In this document: positions 7,690 through 15,057 of the stretch, piece after piece
Numbering within the stretch: the stretch's first letter is position 1
How the letters are laid out: every line of letters begins with the position of its first letter
NCBI RefSeq assembly: GCF_002887735.1
Contig: NZ_PKQP01000016.1
Coordinates: 1-38,844 of the forward strand
Reading direction: 5' to 3'
Length of the DNA stretch: 38,844 nucleotides
DNA from: Stenotrophomonas bentonitica
GTDB lineage: Bacteria > Pseudomonadota > Gammaproteobacteria > Xanthomonadales > Xanthomonadaceae
Notes under the pieces: model-generated
Seen by the model: only the letters and a program-made list of their open reading frames with translations
Database searches by the model: none
What the model was told of the DNA's origin: nothing
Translations under genes and position numbers: made by a program

Positions 7690-8559
7690 ATGGACGAGGT
7701 TGCTGTTAGGCAGAAAGCGAGATCCTTCATTGCTCGAATCGATCTGACGACGATTCGCGATGATCTGTCTCCTTACCTAGCGGCAGCCAACGCCAAGCTG
7801 CGAACGGAAGAGCTTGGCGTTGGCGAGTCCGGCTTTACGATCACAAAGGCTAGCGGTCGAAGCATCGTGACGGTGAACGGCCAGGAGACAAGGGAGCGGC
7901 AACGCTTCACGATCTGCCACGAGATTGCTCACATCGTGCTTGGATTGCCTTCATCGCATGAAGAGGTGCCCGCTTGGTCTTATGCCAAGCGACACATCAA
8001 CGAGATTGCATGTGACACGTTCGCATCCGAGCTCTTGATGCCATATCAGCTCTGGCTTCCGCGCGTTCCCAAAGAAGAGCCATCGATTGAAGTTGTCCAA
8101 GAGATGGCTGTGCACTTTGGCACGTCATTCCCAGCCGCAGCATCTCGCTACGCGAGCCTCAGCGAGCGGCCCTGCGCATTTGTGACGATGGAGCGCGGAG
8201 GTGTCAGATACGCCGCACGCTCGACGTCTCTAAGGCAGGCCGGAGCGTGGATTTCGCCCAGATCGACCATTCCGTCAGGTTCGGTAGCCCATGGGCTTCG
8301 AGCAGCAGGAAAGAGCGCGGTAGGTTACGGCGAAGTCGCTCAAGATATCTGGTTCGACAACTGGGAGAGGAGTCTGGAACTGACGGAAATCAGTCGCCAT
8401 TTCGCGGGCTCGGACACCACGACCTCACTTCTATGGTTCGACGCTGATGAACTTCCGACTAGAGAGGTTGATCGTTTTGGTGCGCGCGTCGATGAGGAAG
8501 AGGCGCTCTCTGAGCTCACCGGTGAGCTGTCTTGGTCCAAGCTGGATCGGCGCCGTTGA
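7690..8559 (+). CDS. capP: ImmA/IrrE-family metallopeptidase, CapP-type
   Basis: A 289-residue zinc peptidase of the ImmA/IrrE (COG2856) group. The motif ICHEIAHIVLG gives HExxH at residues 77-81, and the downstream NEIACDTFASELLMP supplies the third ligand region. The C-terminal 120 or so residues form a separate domain, probably sensory. ImmA-type peptidases cut XRE repressors in response to DNA damage; CapP does this to CapH in CBASS loci. The start is two bases after the capH stop, with GAGGACGAG at the end of capH as ribosome binding site. The two genes therefore form a tight pair, divergent from the system they would control. Confidence 0.85.
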   Translation: MDEVAVRQKARSFIARIDLTTIRDDLSPYLAAANAKLRTEELGVGESGFTITKASGRSIVTVNGQETRERQRFTICHEIAHIVLGLPSSHEEVPAWSYAKRHINEIACDTFASELLMPYQLWLPRVPKEEPSIEVVQEMAVHFGTSFPAAASRYASLSERPCAFVTMERGGVRYAARSTSLRQAGAWISPRSTIPSGSVAHGLRAAGKSAVGYGEVAQDIWFDNWERSLELTEISRHFAGSDTTTSLLWFDADELPTREVDRFGARVDEEEALSELTGELSWSKLDRRR

Positions 8560-8890
8560 TCGGGCTGCAACAGGGCGATTGCAAATGGCCATGATGCAGG
8601 GATAGGCCCTCATGCATCCAGCGAGGTGAAGGTGCAGCTTGGCTCCTAGCGTCCATTGAACGCGTTTGAGTAAAGCCCGCGAGCTGCTGCAAATCTCCAT
8701 GTAAAGCAGACAGCAGGGAAGGGGCATTCTTCTCGGCCTTTCGTTAGTCTTGGGCATACTTTCGAAGCGGATGCGCCACTTGAGTGGATCCCTCTTAGGC
8801 AACGAAAACCGTTCAAAAATAGTGCATTTCAAGCTATTGCGCTTCCTGAATCTTGAGCCATAACCAATGGACTAAGACACTGGAAGCTTC
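8560..8890. other. Intergenic region between capP and mobA-like gene
   Basis: 331 bases without a convincing gene. A hairpin at 8593-8618 (GATGC and AGGG pairing with CCCT and GCATC, with a three-base bulge) follows the capP stop and may be a weak terminator, but it has no T tract. A CCACT/AGTGG dyad lies near 8777. I did not find an oriT-like sequence comparable to the one at 24.15 kb. Confidence 0.4.
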
Positions 8891-9784
8891 ATGACCATCG
8901 AACACACACGCATCAAAACATACAGCCGGGCCAAGGGCCATTCGGCGATCGCAGCCGCTGCCTATCGAGGGGGGTTTTTGCTTATTGACCCAAAATCCGG
9001 CGCGAAGCATGACTACCGAGGTCGGGCTGGGATCATTCAGGCGTGCTGCTTGGCTCCCGCTGGGTCGCCTGCTTGGACCAATGACCCGCAGCGCCTATGG
9101 GCGGCGGCTGAAGCGGCAGAGCGTCGCCGGAACAGCACCGTCTGCCGCGACTTCACCATCGCCTTGCCGCACGAGCTCGATGATCGCGAACGGTGGAGTC
9201 TTATTCTCGACATCTCGCATGCGCTGATCGACCGGTATGGCTTTGCATTACAAGCCAGCCACCACCAGCCAACCAAGGACGATCCTCGCTACTTCTACGC
9301 CCACCTCTTAGCGACGACCAGGCGTATGGAGGCCGCTGGCCTCACTGCTAAGACGAGAGCGCTGGACGGGCGTATCAACGGGTACGGTGAGGTGCTCTGG
9401 ATTCGAGCGATGATCTCTGAGCGCATCAATGCGCATCTCGGTCTAGGTGAACTCCAGGTTGAGCGTAAGACCCAGGATCTAGCGGAGCGCCTTGCCACGC
9501 GTCGGGGGGAGGGAGTCGTTGGCGACGATCAAGCGAGCTTTGAGCAACTCTTGGGCCGCTACCGAAAGGAGGGCAAGCTTCTTCCAGTCCCAGCGGGCCA
9601 CACGGCTGAGCGGGCGCGTGGCGAACAGTCCAGGGCGCTCCCCATGGTTGCCGGCACTGCTGCTGACGCGATCCCGTACAGCCTTGCCGCTCTACCGGTC
9701 GGTTTGGACATCAATGAAGGTAAGGGCGGCGAAGTTCAGTCAAGAGCTCCGGCAGAGCCACCGTGCCCTCAAGATAGGCACTGA
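8891..9784 (+). CDS. MobA/MobL-family relaxase, degenerate metal site
   Basis: A 297-residue homologue of the relaxase at 24357, sharing the start pattern, SAIAAAAYRGG with Tyr25 (position of the nicking tyrosine in R1162 MobA) and the RLWAAAEAAERRRNS block. The metal-binding motif, NHHVHL in the intact paralogue, reads YFYAHL here: one histidine has become Tyr136 and the Asn is gone. His124/125 and His138 remain. MOBQ relaxases nick oriT and pilot the strand into the recipient. This copy is short and lacks a long C-terminal region, so it may be inactive in transfer or repurposed. GGAAG lies before the ATG. The last residues overlap an opposite-strand ORF. Confidence 0.75.
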   Translation: MTIEHTRIKTYSRAKGHSAIAAAAYRGGFLLIDPKSGAKHDYRGRAGIIQACCLAPAGSPAWTNDPQRLWAAAEAAERRRNSTVCRDFTIALPHELDDRERWSLILDISHALIDRYGFALQASHHQPTKDDPRYFYAHLLATTRRMEAAGLTAKTRALDGRINGYGEVLWIRAMISERINAHLGLGELQVERKTQDLAERLATRRGEGVVGDDQASFEQLLGRYRKEGKLLPVPAGHTAERARGEQSRALPMVAGTAADAIPYSLAALPVGLDINEGKGGEVQSRAPAEPPCPQDRH

Positions 9785-9920
9785 GGGCATTAGCCATATG
9801 CTCGTCCAGGCCGAAGCCGGCGACTTGCTGATCGGCAAGCCAGCTTTCCACGTGAGCGTGGCGCAGCTGAGCTTCCCGTTCGTCCAAGAGTGTCTGTGAG
9901 TGGGTCAAGTCTTGTTTCAT
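9711..9920 (-). CDS. Small hypothetical protein overlapping the relaxase 3' end
   Basis: A 69-residue acidic, helical reading frame. The region GLDEHMANALSAYLEGTVAL has the look of a short helical antitoxin-like or regulatory protein (loosely like VbhA-type helices), but I cannot assign it to a family. It overlaps the last 74 bases of the relaxase-like gene on the other strand. No good ribosome binding site is visible. It could be a small real gene or chance. Confidence 0.4.
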   Translation of the reverse strand: MKQDLTHSQTLLDEREAQLRHAHVESWLADQQVAGFGLDEHMANALSAYLEGTVALPELLTELRRPYLH

Positions 9921-10005
9921 GCTAAGAATCCGAGTTGTGGCTTGCTCTGATTCCTAGCACAAAGCCCTCTGCCGTCAAGTCCTGCTAGTGGCTATGGCGA
10001 ACTTG

Positions 10006-10398
10006 TCACGGCGTCGGTCCATCATTGATTGCTTGGTTCAACAGCTCATACCAGCGATTCATGTCACTCTCCCGGTAGAACTTGATCGTCCACACGGGGT
10101 GATCAGCATCGCGAACGCTAAGCGTCAGCGAGCCTTGGCGCTTGGAGTTGTGCCAGTGCTTTTCCCACGCACGGACATCGTTCAGCGGATAGATCTTCGT
10201 TGCCTGAGTCGTGCGGAGCTTGATTCGGGAACGCGCCACAGACAGCGCCAGGGCGCTGTTGCTGTGGAAATAGGAATGGTCGAACTCCGCCGCGAATGCT
10301 GCTTGGTCACCGCGTGACCTGAGAGTCCTGCCCACGCCTACGGCGAAAAGTGCGCCGGCGCCTACGACGAGCAAAAGGAAGAATGTGCCGACAGTCAT
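10006..10398 (-). CDS. DUF4755-like membrane-anchored protein
   Basis: A 130-residue protein with one N-terminal transmembrane segment (about 4-23, FFLLLVVGAGALFAVGVG) and a soluble part ending in VWTIKFYRESDMNRWYELLN. That tail and the length fit the DUF4755 family; PH-like strand patterns are suggested. Function is unknown. It lies downstream of a lipoprotein gene on the same strand and may share its transcript. The stretch ARSRIKLRTTQATKIYPL is basic. Family recognition is moderate. Confidence 0.65.
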   Translation of the reverse strand: MTVGTFFLLLVVGAGALFAVGVGRTLRSRGDQAAFAAEFDHSYFHSNSALALSVARSRIKLRTTQATKIYPLNDVRAWEKHWHNSKRQGSLTLSVRDADHPVWTIKFYRESDMNRWYELLNQAINDGPTP

Positions 10399-10441
10399 TT
10401 GAGCTCCTCGGATGCAGGGGGGCGATTAAGCGATTAGCGGA

Positions 10442-10753
10442 CTACTGGACTCGGCCAGTGATCTTCCAGGTGTCACCGACCTCGGTGAAGGTGTAGACGC
10501 CATCCATCTGGTTCCCAAAGTCGCGATCCATCGCCATCACCTGGCTCGACACCGCGCAGTTGTAGCTCGGCGTGCCCTCAGATTTGGCGCATTCCGCGCT
10601 CTGGAACTCCCGAATCTTCGCTTTTTCGTTGCTGTTGTCTTTAACGTACTGCAAGAAGGCGTTTTGCCGTTCGTCATGAGATGGGCCGCTTCCAGAGCAA
10701 GCGGCAAGGCAGGCGGTCAACACGCCAACGACGGCCACACGGAGCTTCAACAT
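10442..10753 (-). CDS. Small hypothetical lipoprotein
   Basis: A 103-residue protein with a type II signal peptide: VAVVGVLTACLAACSGS, lipobox LAAC, with Cys19 as the lipidated residue. The mature part has further Cys residues (ECAKSEG, YNCAVS) that may pair in the periplasm. It ends in a short beta-rich segment, GVYTFTEVGDTWKITGRVQ. AAGGA precedes the ATG. It is divergent from an XRE regulator whose operator-like array occupies the shared promoter region, so it is the likely target of that regulator. The biochemical role is unknown. Confidence 0.7.
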   Translation of the reverse strand: MLKLRVAVVGVLTACLAACSGSGPSHDERQNAFLQYVKDNSNEKAKIREFQSAECAKSEGTPSYNCAVSSQVMAMDRDFGNQMDGVYTFTEVGDTWKITGRVQ

Positions 10754-10823
10754 GACGGGTCCTTGCAGTGCGATGGGGCTGTGCCAGAGCCCGGGGTTGC
10801 GGCCAGGCCAAGAATACGATAAA

Positions 10824-10866
10824 CGTAGTATACGGGCAACGTAATTTACGGCGAACGTAGCTTACG
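10824..10866. promoter_or_regulatory. Three tandem CGTA-N3-TACG palindromes, 16-bp period
   Basis: Three 11-bp palindromes start at 10824, 10840 and 10856: CGTAGTATACG, CGTAATTTACG and CGTAGCTTACG. Each is followed by five bases, giving an exact 16-bp period; a half site TACG at 10815-10818 fits the same phase. The array lies just before the XRE gene and between divergent genes. It is very likely a cooperative operator for that regulator. Confidence 0.75.
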
Positions 10867-10880
10867 TTCATGCTTGGGGC

Positions 10881-11216
10881 ATGAGTGCCCCCAACGCCCG
10901 CAGTGTCCGTGTCGTATTCGCCGCTCGCTTGAAGGAGCAGCGGCAAGCTAACGGGCTCAGTCAAAAGGCCTTAGGAGTGGCGATGGGACTGCCAGAAGAT
11001 GTGGCCGGGGTTCGGATCAACAGGTACGAACGCGCGGTGCACGATTGCGACAGCGAGACCGCCCAGAAGCTTGCGCAGGCGCTTGGGGTGTCTGTGGCCT
11101 ATCTCTACGCTGAGACCGATGAACTCGCCGAGTTGATTCAAGAGTTCACGCGCCTGCCCGCGTCGGAGCAGCGGGCGATCGTACAGGAGCTTAAGAAACG
11201 ATCTGCCAAGCGCTGA
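10881..11216 (+). CDS. XRE-family HTH transcriptional regulator
   Basis: A 111-residue regulator with an HTH_3 domain (about 12-74): RLKEQRQANGLSQKALGVAM, then RINRYERAVHDC and ALGVSVAYLYAETDE. The final 30 residues (LIQEFTRLPASEQRAIVQEL) form a helix for dimerisation. The ATG lies 14 bases after the last of three CGTA-N3-TACG palindromes, so autoregulation is likely. The ribosome binding site is weak (TTGGGG). The divergent neighbour is a lipoprotein plus DUF4755 pair, which the regulator probably represses. Confidence 0.85.
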   Translation: MSAPNARSVRVVFAARLKEQRQANGLSQKALGVAMGLPEDVAGVRINRYERAVHDCDSETAQKLAQALGVSVAYLYAETDELAELIQEFTRLPASEQRAIVQELKKRSAKR

Positions 11217-11343
11217 CGCGACAAGTGACACCGTCAGACGCCTAGTGGCGAACTGCCTCGCGCGCGCGTCGATTTAAGATCGATATGCCTGCAAGGAAAA
11301 AAGGTGGCAGTTGATTGATAGTCGGCTGGCGGGCTGTGCCTGT

Positions 11344-11581
11344 TGCCTGCGGGCCGCGGATGCACAGTTCGCCCCTGTCGCCGGCCGGCAGGGTCACGCC
11401 GCCGCCGTCCTTCACGCAGGCGTCGTTGGACGGAATCGGGAGACCGATCGCGCCGTCGTACTCGGCCAGATTCGGCGGGTTGATGCAGGCCGCCGGCGAG
11501 GTCTCGGTCAGGCCGTAGGCTTCGATCAGTGTGGCGTCGGTCTTCTTTCAGCACTCGGCCACGGCGCGCTTCACGGCCATA
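11344..11581 (-). pseudogene. fadD: Remnant of long-chain fatty acid-CoA ligase (fadD)
   Basis: On the minus strand, one frame reads MAVKRAVAEC, stop, KKTDATLIEAYGLTETSP, then INPPNLAEYDGAIGLPIPS and GELCIRGPQ. This is the central AMP-binding segment of FadD, including the YGLTETSP motif. Only about 80 codons remain. A TGA replaces the expected Trp codon and homology stops abruptly on both sides. It is a non-functional fragment, probably left by recombination. It overlaps, in another frame, the tail of the broken third retron-operon gene. Confidence 0.8.
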
Positions 11582-11826
11582 CTGCTCCTCAGGGTCACCT
11601 TCAGCGATCAGTTCCTTGTAAGGGCTGCTCCATCCGTGCACGTTGGACAAGAAACCAACGTAATCACGTGTGGGCCGCCCCACAAAGGCTTGACGACATA
11701 TCGTGCGTTGGCTTGCGAGTTCTGTTGGATCATCGTCTGGGGCAAAGAGAATCAGCCCTTTTCAGGCAACTTCGGCTCAGACGGCATATGCTGCCTTCGA
11801 GTCGGCTGGCGTTGCTTCTTCGTCAT
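11575..11826 (-). pseudogene. Broken third gene of the retron-like operon
   Basis: ATG at 11826 overlaps the ATPase stop as ATGA, like the other junctions of this operon. The frame reads 24 codons (MTKKQRQPTRRQ...KLPEKG) and stops at 11752-11754. One base back, the frame continues with LILFAPDDDPTELASQ, AFVGRPTRDYVGFLSN and YKELIAEGDPEEQYGREARR, clearly protein-like, until it runs into the fadD fragment near 11580. The sequence A AAG GGC at 11755-11761 has the form X XXY YYZ needed for -1 frameshifting, but a simple indel is more likely. I recognise no family; no HNH or other nuclease motif is visible. Confidence 0.55.
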
Positions 11827-13166
11827 CCTGTATGAGATGGCGGGAGGAGGGCCTGCAGAGTGGTGGCGATGTCTTGGAATGCCTCGGGTCTTTTGCCGAC
11901 TAAGTAGGCAAAAATGTCTTTTTGCGTTGCAATCTTTCGCTTCAAAATCTGTCGAATGAAACTCTTTTCCTTATCAAAAGTCATTCTTGGGATATGGAAA
12001 GGGAATTCTGGATCGAGCTTGCTTTCTGCGAGAAGATCCTTTTCGATGCTTTTGAGGGGTATTAAATGAATGCCGGGTCGCTGAACGTACTTTTCGTCTT
12101 TCTGGTCACCATCGACGATACCAATAACCTGATCCCGGCGGCCAAGAAAGTTCTCACGTTCGTTATCGGCAACTAATGCTCCCACCAAAGCCCCACTTCC
12201 CACATAGATGACCTTGTGGCTAAGAAGTGACGGCGCACAACGCTCCTCTATCAAGTAGCTGATGAAGGCTGTCAGCATCTTGTCTTCAGTCACAATGCAT
12301 CGATCGAATCCAGCAAAACCAAACATCTTAGCCCTGGCAAAGCTAAAAGAGGTTGGCGCTATCGAAACGTTCCCATCGATGTCGTCCATGTAGAACAGTT
12401 CACCAGGCTCAAGCCTGTGCATGAGTGCGAGTGAGTGAGTGGTAAATAGTATTTTGCACCCATACAGGTTGCAGAAATTTCGGAGCCATCCCGCAAGATT
12501 TGCTTGTGCAGCGGCGTCGAGCGAAAGATCGATCTCATCAATGACCAGGAGCTTGGCCGAACCTTTGATGGTTCGGTAAAGGTTGATCAAGAAATACTCG
12601 CCGGAACTTAAGTAATCCTCCCTGATGTAGGTGTCATTCTCGCAAACTATCGCGTAGTAGCTTTTCCCTTTGACGCGGACTTCCACCATGGTTGAGAAGC
12701 GATCCGATCCATAGATTGCTGTCAGGAAGTCGATTAGTTCATCGGGCCGTGAGAATTTTCCAAATGTAATGGCCTTTCGAATGTCTAGGTCCGCTTCGCT
12801 GGCGCTCCTAAAATAGTTGAAGCGCATCCCGTACGGCAATGGGAGCTCGGCTTCGACCAGTTGTCGAAGCGCGGGAGGGATGGAGTCCCGGCAATTTAGT
12901 GAGCGAATTTTGTCATCGTAAGCGAACGTGACGCGGGTGTCCCCTGACTTGTAAGTGATCCGACTCTTACTTGAGAATGCGTAGGGAGTGGCCGTCCTGA
13001 TGAAGGTGTCAGCGTTGGAAAGATTTCGAAGAGCACGTACCAGTGTCGTTTTTCCAGCCCCGTTACGACCGACCAGGCAGACAAGTCCTGTTGAAGACAG
13101 ATCAAGGTCCAGACTCATACTCTTGACGTGTTGAATCGATTCAAGGTCTACGCGCAGACGGTTCAT
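11823..13166 (-). CDS. OLD-like ATPase of retron-like system
   Basis: A 447-residue ABC/SMC-type ATPase from ATG 13166, which overlaps the reverse transcriptase stop as ATGA; the open frame extends upstream only over RT coding sequence. It has Walker A GRNGAGKTT (33-41), signature LSSGEYFLINL, Walker B LLVIDEIDLSLD and H-loop TTHS. The C-terminal third has the TOPRIM-like features CIVTEDKM and GIVDGDQKDE. This architecture fits OLD-like ATPases such as those paired with type I retrons, where the ATPase acts as the toxic effector kept in check by RT and msDNA. That role is inferred from neighbours. Confidence 0.85.
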   Translation of the reverse strand: MNRLRVDLESIQHVKSMSLDLDLSSTGLVCLVGRNGAGKTTLVRALRNLSNADTFIRTATPYAFSSKSRITYKSGDTRVTFAYDDKIRSLNCRDSIPPALRQLVEAELPLPYGMRFNYFRSASEADLDIRKAITFGKFSRPDELIDFLTAIYGSDRFSTMVEVRVKGKSYYAIVCENDTYIREDYLSSGEYFLINLYRTIKGSAKLLVIDEIDLSLDAAAQANLAGWLRNFCNLYGCKILFTTHSLALMHRLEPGELFYMDDIDGNVSIAPTSFSFARAKMFGFAGFDRCIVTEDKMLTAFISYLIEERCAPSLLSHKVIYVGSGALVGALVADNERENFLGRRDQVIGIVDGDQKDEKYVQRPGIHLIPLKSIEKDLLAESKLDPEFPFHIPRMTFDKEKSFIRQILKRKIATQKDIFAYLVGKRPEAFQDIATTLQALLPPSHTG

Positions 13167-14119
13167 TTTGCTGACCTGTGCAGGACGCTGTCGATGACGG
13201 TGGTTCCGAACTTCGCTCTCAACTTCTCGAGATAGGAGGGGTCTGCCACATGAACGTAGCTGACCAGCCCGCTCAGCCTCTCCAGCCCCTCTTCCCACTC
13301 TTCGTTTCGTTCTTCTCGGAAGATCTTAGCCAATCTCGGGCGATCACTGGTGTAGAAGTGGAGCCACGATTCAATGCGATTCCTGACTTCGCGATCAATC
13401 ACGATAGTGCCAGTGGGAAGTATGACGCGACCGAGCACCTTCACCTTTCTTCCGACGGTAGTCAACTTGCTCTTGGCGAGATTCAGAGTAAATCCTTCTC
13501 CAAGCTCCGAAGCCAAGCATTCTTCGATCACTGCAGCGGCGTCAATTAGCGCTGTGCGGTCATCGGCGGAAATGATGATGTCATCAGCGTAGCGCGTGTA
13601 GATCCAGTCTCGATCAATGCTGATCGAGGAAAGGCGCGCATCAAATCCAGATAGGCAGGCGTTGCTTAGAATAGGGGAGGTGGAGTATCCAATAGGGAGC
13701 TTGCCGTCGATTGTGAGCAGCGCAAGGATATGCTCGAGATGGTCGTCGAGATCCCCCACGGCAACCTCAGCTTGCTTGAGTACATTCCTGACAAGATCTG
13801 AAGTAATGCTATCGAAGAAGCGCTCAAGGTCTGTCTGGAAGAAGGCGCGACTTTGCGCATGGGGTTCCACTGCTTGGAGCAGTGTCGTCCCCTTGCGGTA
13901 TGCGAAGGACACCTTCTCGTCGACCAAGAGGTGCTCCAGCACGAAGCTGTGGAGAAATCGGTGAAAGTTCTTAAGGATGCCGGAGGGCTTGTGGATGGTG
14001 CGGCCCTTCCAAGAAACGCGGGTGCGATGCTCTTCAGGCTTGAGCGCCAGGAATTCATCGAACTGATACTTTCCGTGAAACATCGCGTCAAACAGTTGAT
14101 GAAGTGGCCGCGGGGTCAT
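13163..14119 (-). CDS. Retron-like reverse transcriptase
   Basis: A 318-residue reverse transcriptase. The catalytic acids are seen in FFQTDLERFF (Asp97) and YTRYADD (177-180). LPIGYSTSPILSN matches the conserved RT motif before the active site, and the C-terminus SYVHVADPSYLEKLRAKFG matches retron thumbs. Where many retrons have VTG, this one has VLG. ATG at 14119 is chosen because the in-frame upstream part encodes a structured RNA rather than protein. Retron RTs copy part of an adjacent ncRNA into msDNA; with an ATPase effector they form anti-phage systems. It overlaps the ATPase gene by four bases. Confidence 0.85.
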   Translation of the reverse strand: MTPRPLHQLFDAMFHGKYQFDEFLALKPEEHRTRVSWKGRTIHKPSGILKNFHRFLHSFVLEHLLVDEKVSFAYRKGTTLLQAVEPHAQSRAFFQTDLERFFDSITSDLVRNVLKQAEVAVGDLDDHLEHILALLTIDGKLPIGYSTSPILSNACLSGFDARLSSISIDRDWIYTRYADDIIISADDRTALIDAAAVIEECLASELGEGFTLNLAKSKLTTVGRKVKVLGRVILPTGTIVIDREVRNRIESWLHFYTSDRPRLAKIFREERNEEWEEGLERLSGLVSYVHVADPSYLEKLRAKFGTTVIDSVLHRSAK

Positions 14120-14136
14120 AGATCGCTTGCCTCGAG

Positions 14137-14290
14137 CTAGTTTCAATGGGGTGAAGCGTAGCCGATTGTCGCTTGGGGCGGCACATACGAAATGCCCGGT
14201 CGGGCCTGAGCCTGCGACCGGGCATGCGTAAATCAATGAAACGCCCTAGGGACCAGACTGTTGACTGGAGCTACTCCTAGTCGCTGGTAT
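14137..14290 (-). ncRNA. Candidate retron msr-msd RNA
   Basis: The 18-170 bases before the RT start are strongly folded on the RT strand. A hairpin at 14263-14282 pairs GACT-GGAG with CTCC-AGTC around TAG. A long hairpin at 14186-14230 has a perfect 10-bp stem (14193-14202 with 14215-14224) and an outer TACG/CGTA. A 9-bp inverted repeat, GTTTCAATG at 14304-14312 and CATTGAAAC at 14140-14148 read on the RT strand, encloses the region and could be a1/a2. The 5' end is unclear: the best promoter would start the RNA near 14290, inside that repeat. Position and folding fit a retron; msDNA ends are not predicted. Confidence 0.6.
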
Positions 14291-14296
14291 GAAAAA

Positions 14297-14325
14297 ATCC
14301 TAGCATTGAAACCTGGACGGGTCAA
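14297..14325 (-). promoter_or_regulatory. Sigma-70 promoter of the retron-like operon
   Basis: On the minus strand TTGACC (14320-14325) and TAGGAT (14297-14302) are separated by exactly 17 bases. This is a near-consensus housekeeping promoter. Transcription would begin near 14290, directly before the predicted msr-msd hairpins, and continue into the RT gene. Confidence 0.65.
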
Positions 14326-14561
14326 GCAATTCCCTGGATCAGTTAATTCCTGGTGCCATTGAGTATTGTGTCGATTGCGTTGCGCGAACTATGAGGCTTC
14401 CTCGACCTCGACCTTGTCACGCCGGCATCCAAGTTGCATGCCATGCCAACCAAACATGGCCGGCGGAGTGCGCGGGCCATGCTGGACATTACCGATGCGG
14501 CGGGCGGTTGCGCCTCCGTCGTATCGCAATTCGCGGCGCAGGTTCTTACCGACGTTGATAG

Positions 14562-14810
14562 CTACGGATCACCGTTTCTGCGGCTGCTCTCAATTGCCAA
14601 TGTCTCTTGGGCAATCTTCCTGGCTCGCATGAAATGGGGGGTGCCTAACAGGGTGAAGACAACGACGACGATGACAGACCAAGTAAGCAAAGATATACGC
14701 ACGCCACCATAAGCTACATGCATGATTAGATAGCTGACTAGCGCGAAGGCAATGGCTTGGATGAGGTAAACAATGACTGCTCGCAGGAGCGTGGCGGCTA
14801 CTTTTTGCAT
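14562..14810 (-). CDS. Small membrane protein of unknown function
   Basis: From ATG 14810 (AGGGGAAG upstream) the frame encodes 82 residues with two hydrophobic segments: AVIVYLIQAIAFALVSYLIM (about 10-31) and LLTWSVIVVVVFTLLG (about 39-55), followed by a basic tail. An earlier in-frame start exists at 14891 but would add a basic, unlikely N-terminus. It lies between the retron-like RNA and the Shango operon. It could be an integral membrane partner of either, or an unrelated gene. No family recognised. Confidence 0.55.
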   Translation of the reverse strand: MQKVAATLLRAVIVYLIQAIAFALVSYLIMHVAYGGVRISLLTWSVIVVVVFTLLGTPHFMRARKIAQETLAIESSRRNGDP

Positions 14811-15057
14811 CAGTGGCTCTTCCCCTCGATAAGGGACTCCACGGCGAACCCGAAGTTGCCCGCCCGTTCCTCTGGATCTCGGCTTTTTCACGTTAGACCA
14901 GACAGCAGTATCGCCATGTGCCGAGCCCCCAGAGGATCATCGTACCGAGTGCGGCCGCGCTTATGGGAGAGCGCTCTAATCTTGCACGTTTTTGGAGCGG
15001 AGGAGGCGGGCCGAAGTAGCTCGCCATCTCGGCCAGGGGGGCGGGTTGCATCCGGCC

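Noticed and set aside
11234..11683. A 149-codon frame that could be read as one hypothetical gene
   Set aside because: It joins the shifted frame of the broken third retron gene to an out-of-frame reading of the fadD fragment; not a natural protein.
14120..14236. N-terminal extension of the reverse transcriptase to 14236
   Set aside because: The extra codons lie over the strong hairpins of the predicted ncRNA; the RT domain begins after ATG 14119.
14434..14712. Plus-strand frame beginning MHAMPTKHGRR
   Set aside because: It overlaps the better-supported small membrane protein on the minus strand and has no start signals or homology that I recognise.
14968..14977. Palindrome AGAGCGCTCT downstream of the Shango helicase gene
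   Set aside because: A single 10-bp palindrome with no T tract, repeat copy or promoter context; chance cannot be excluded.
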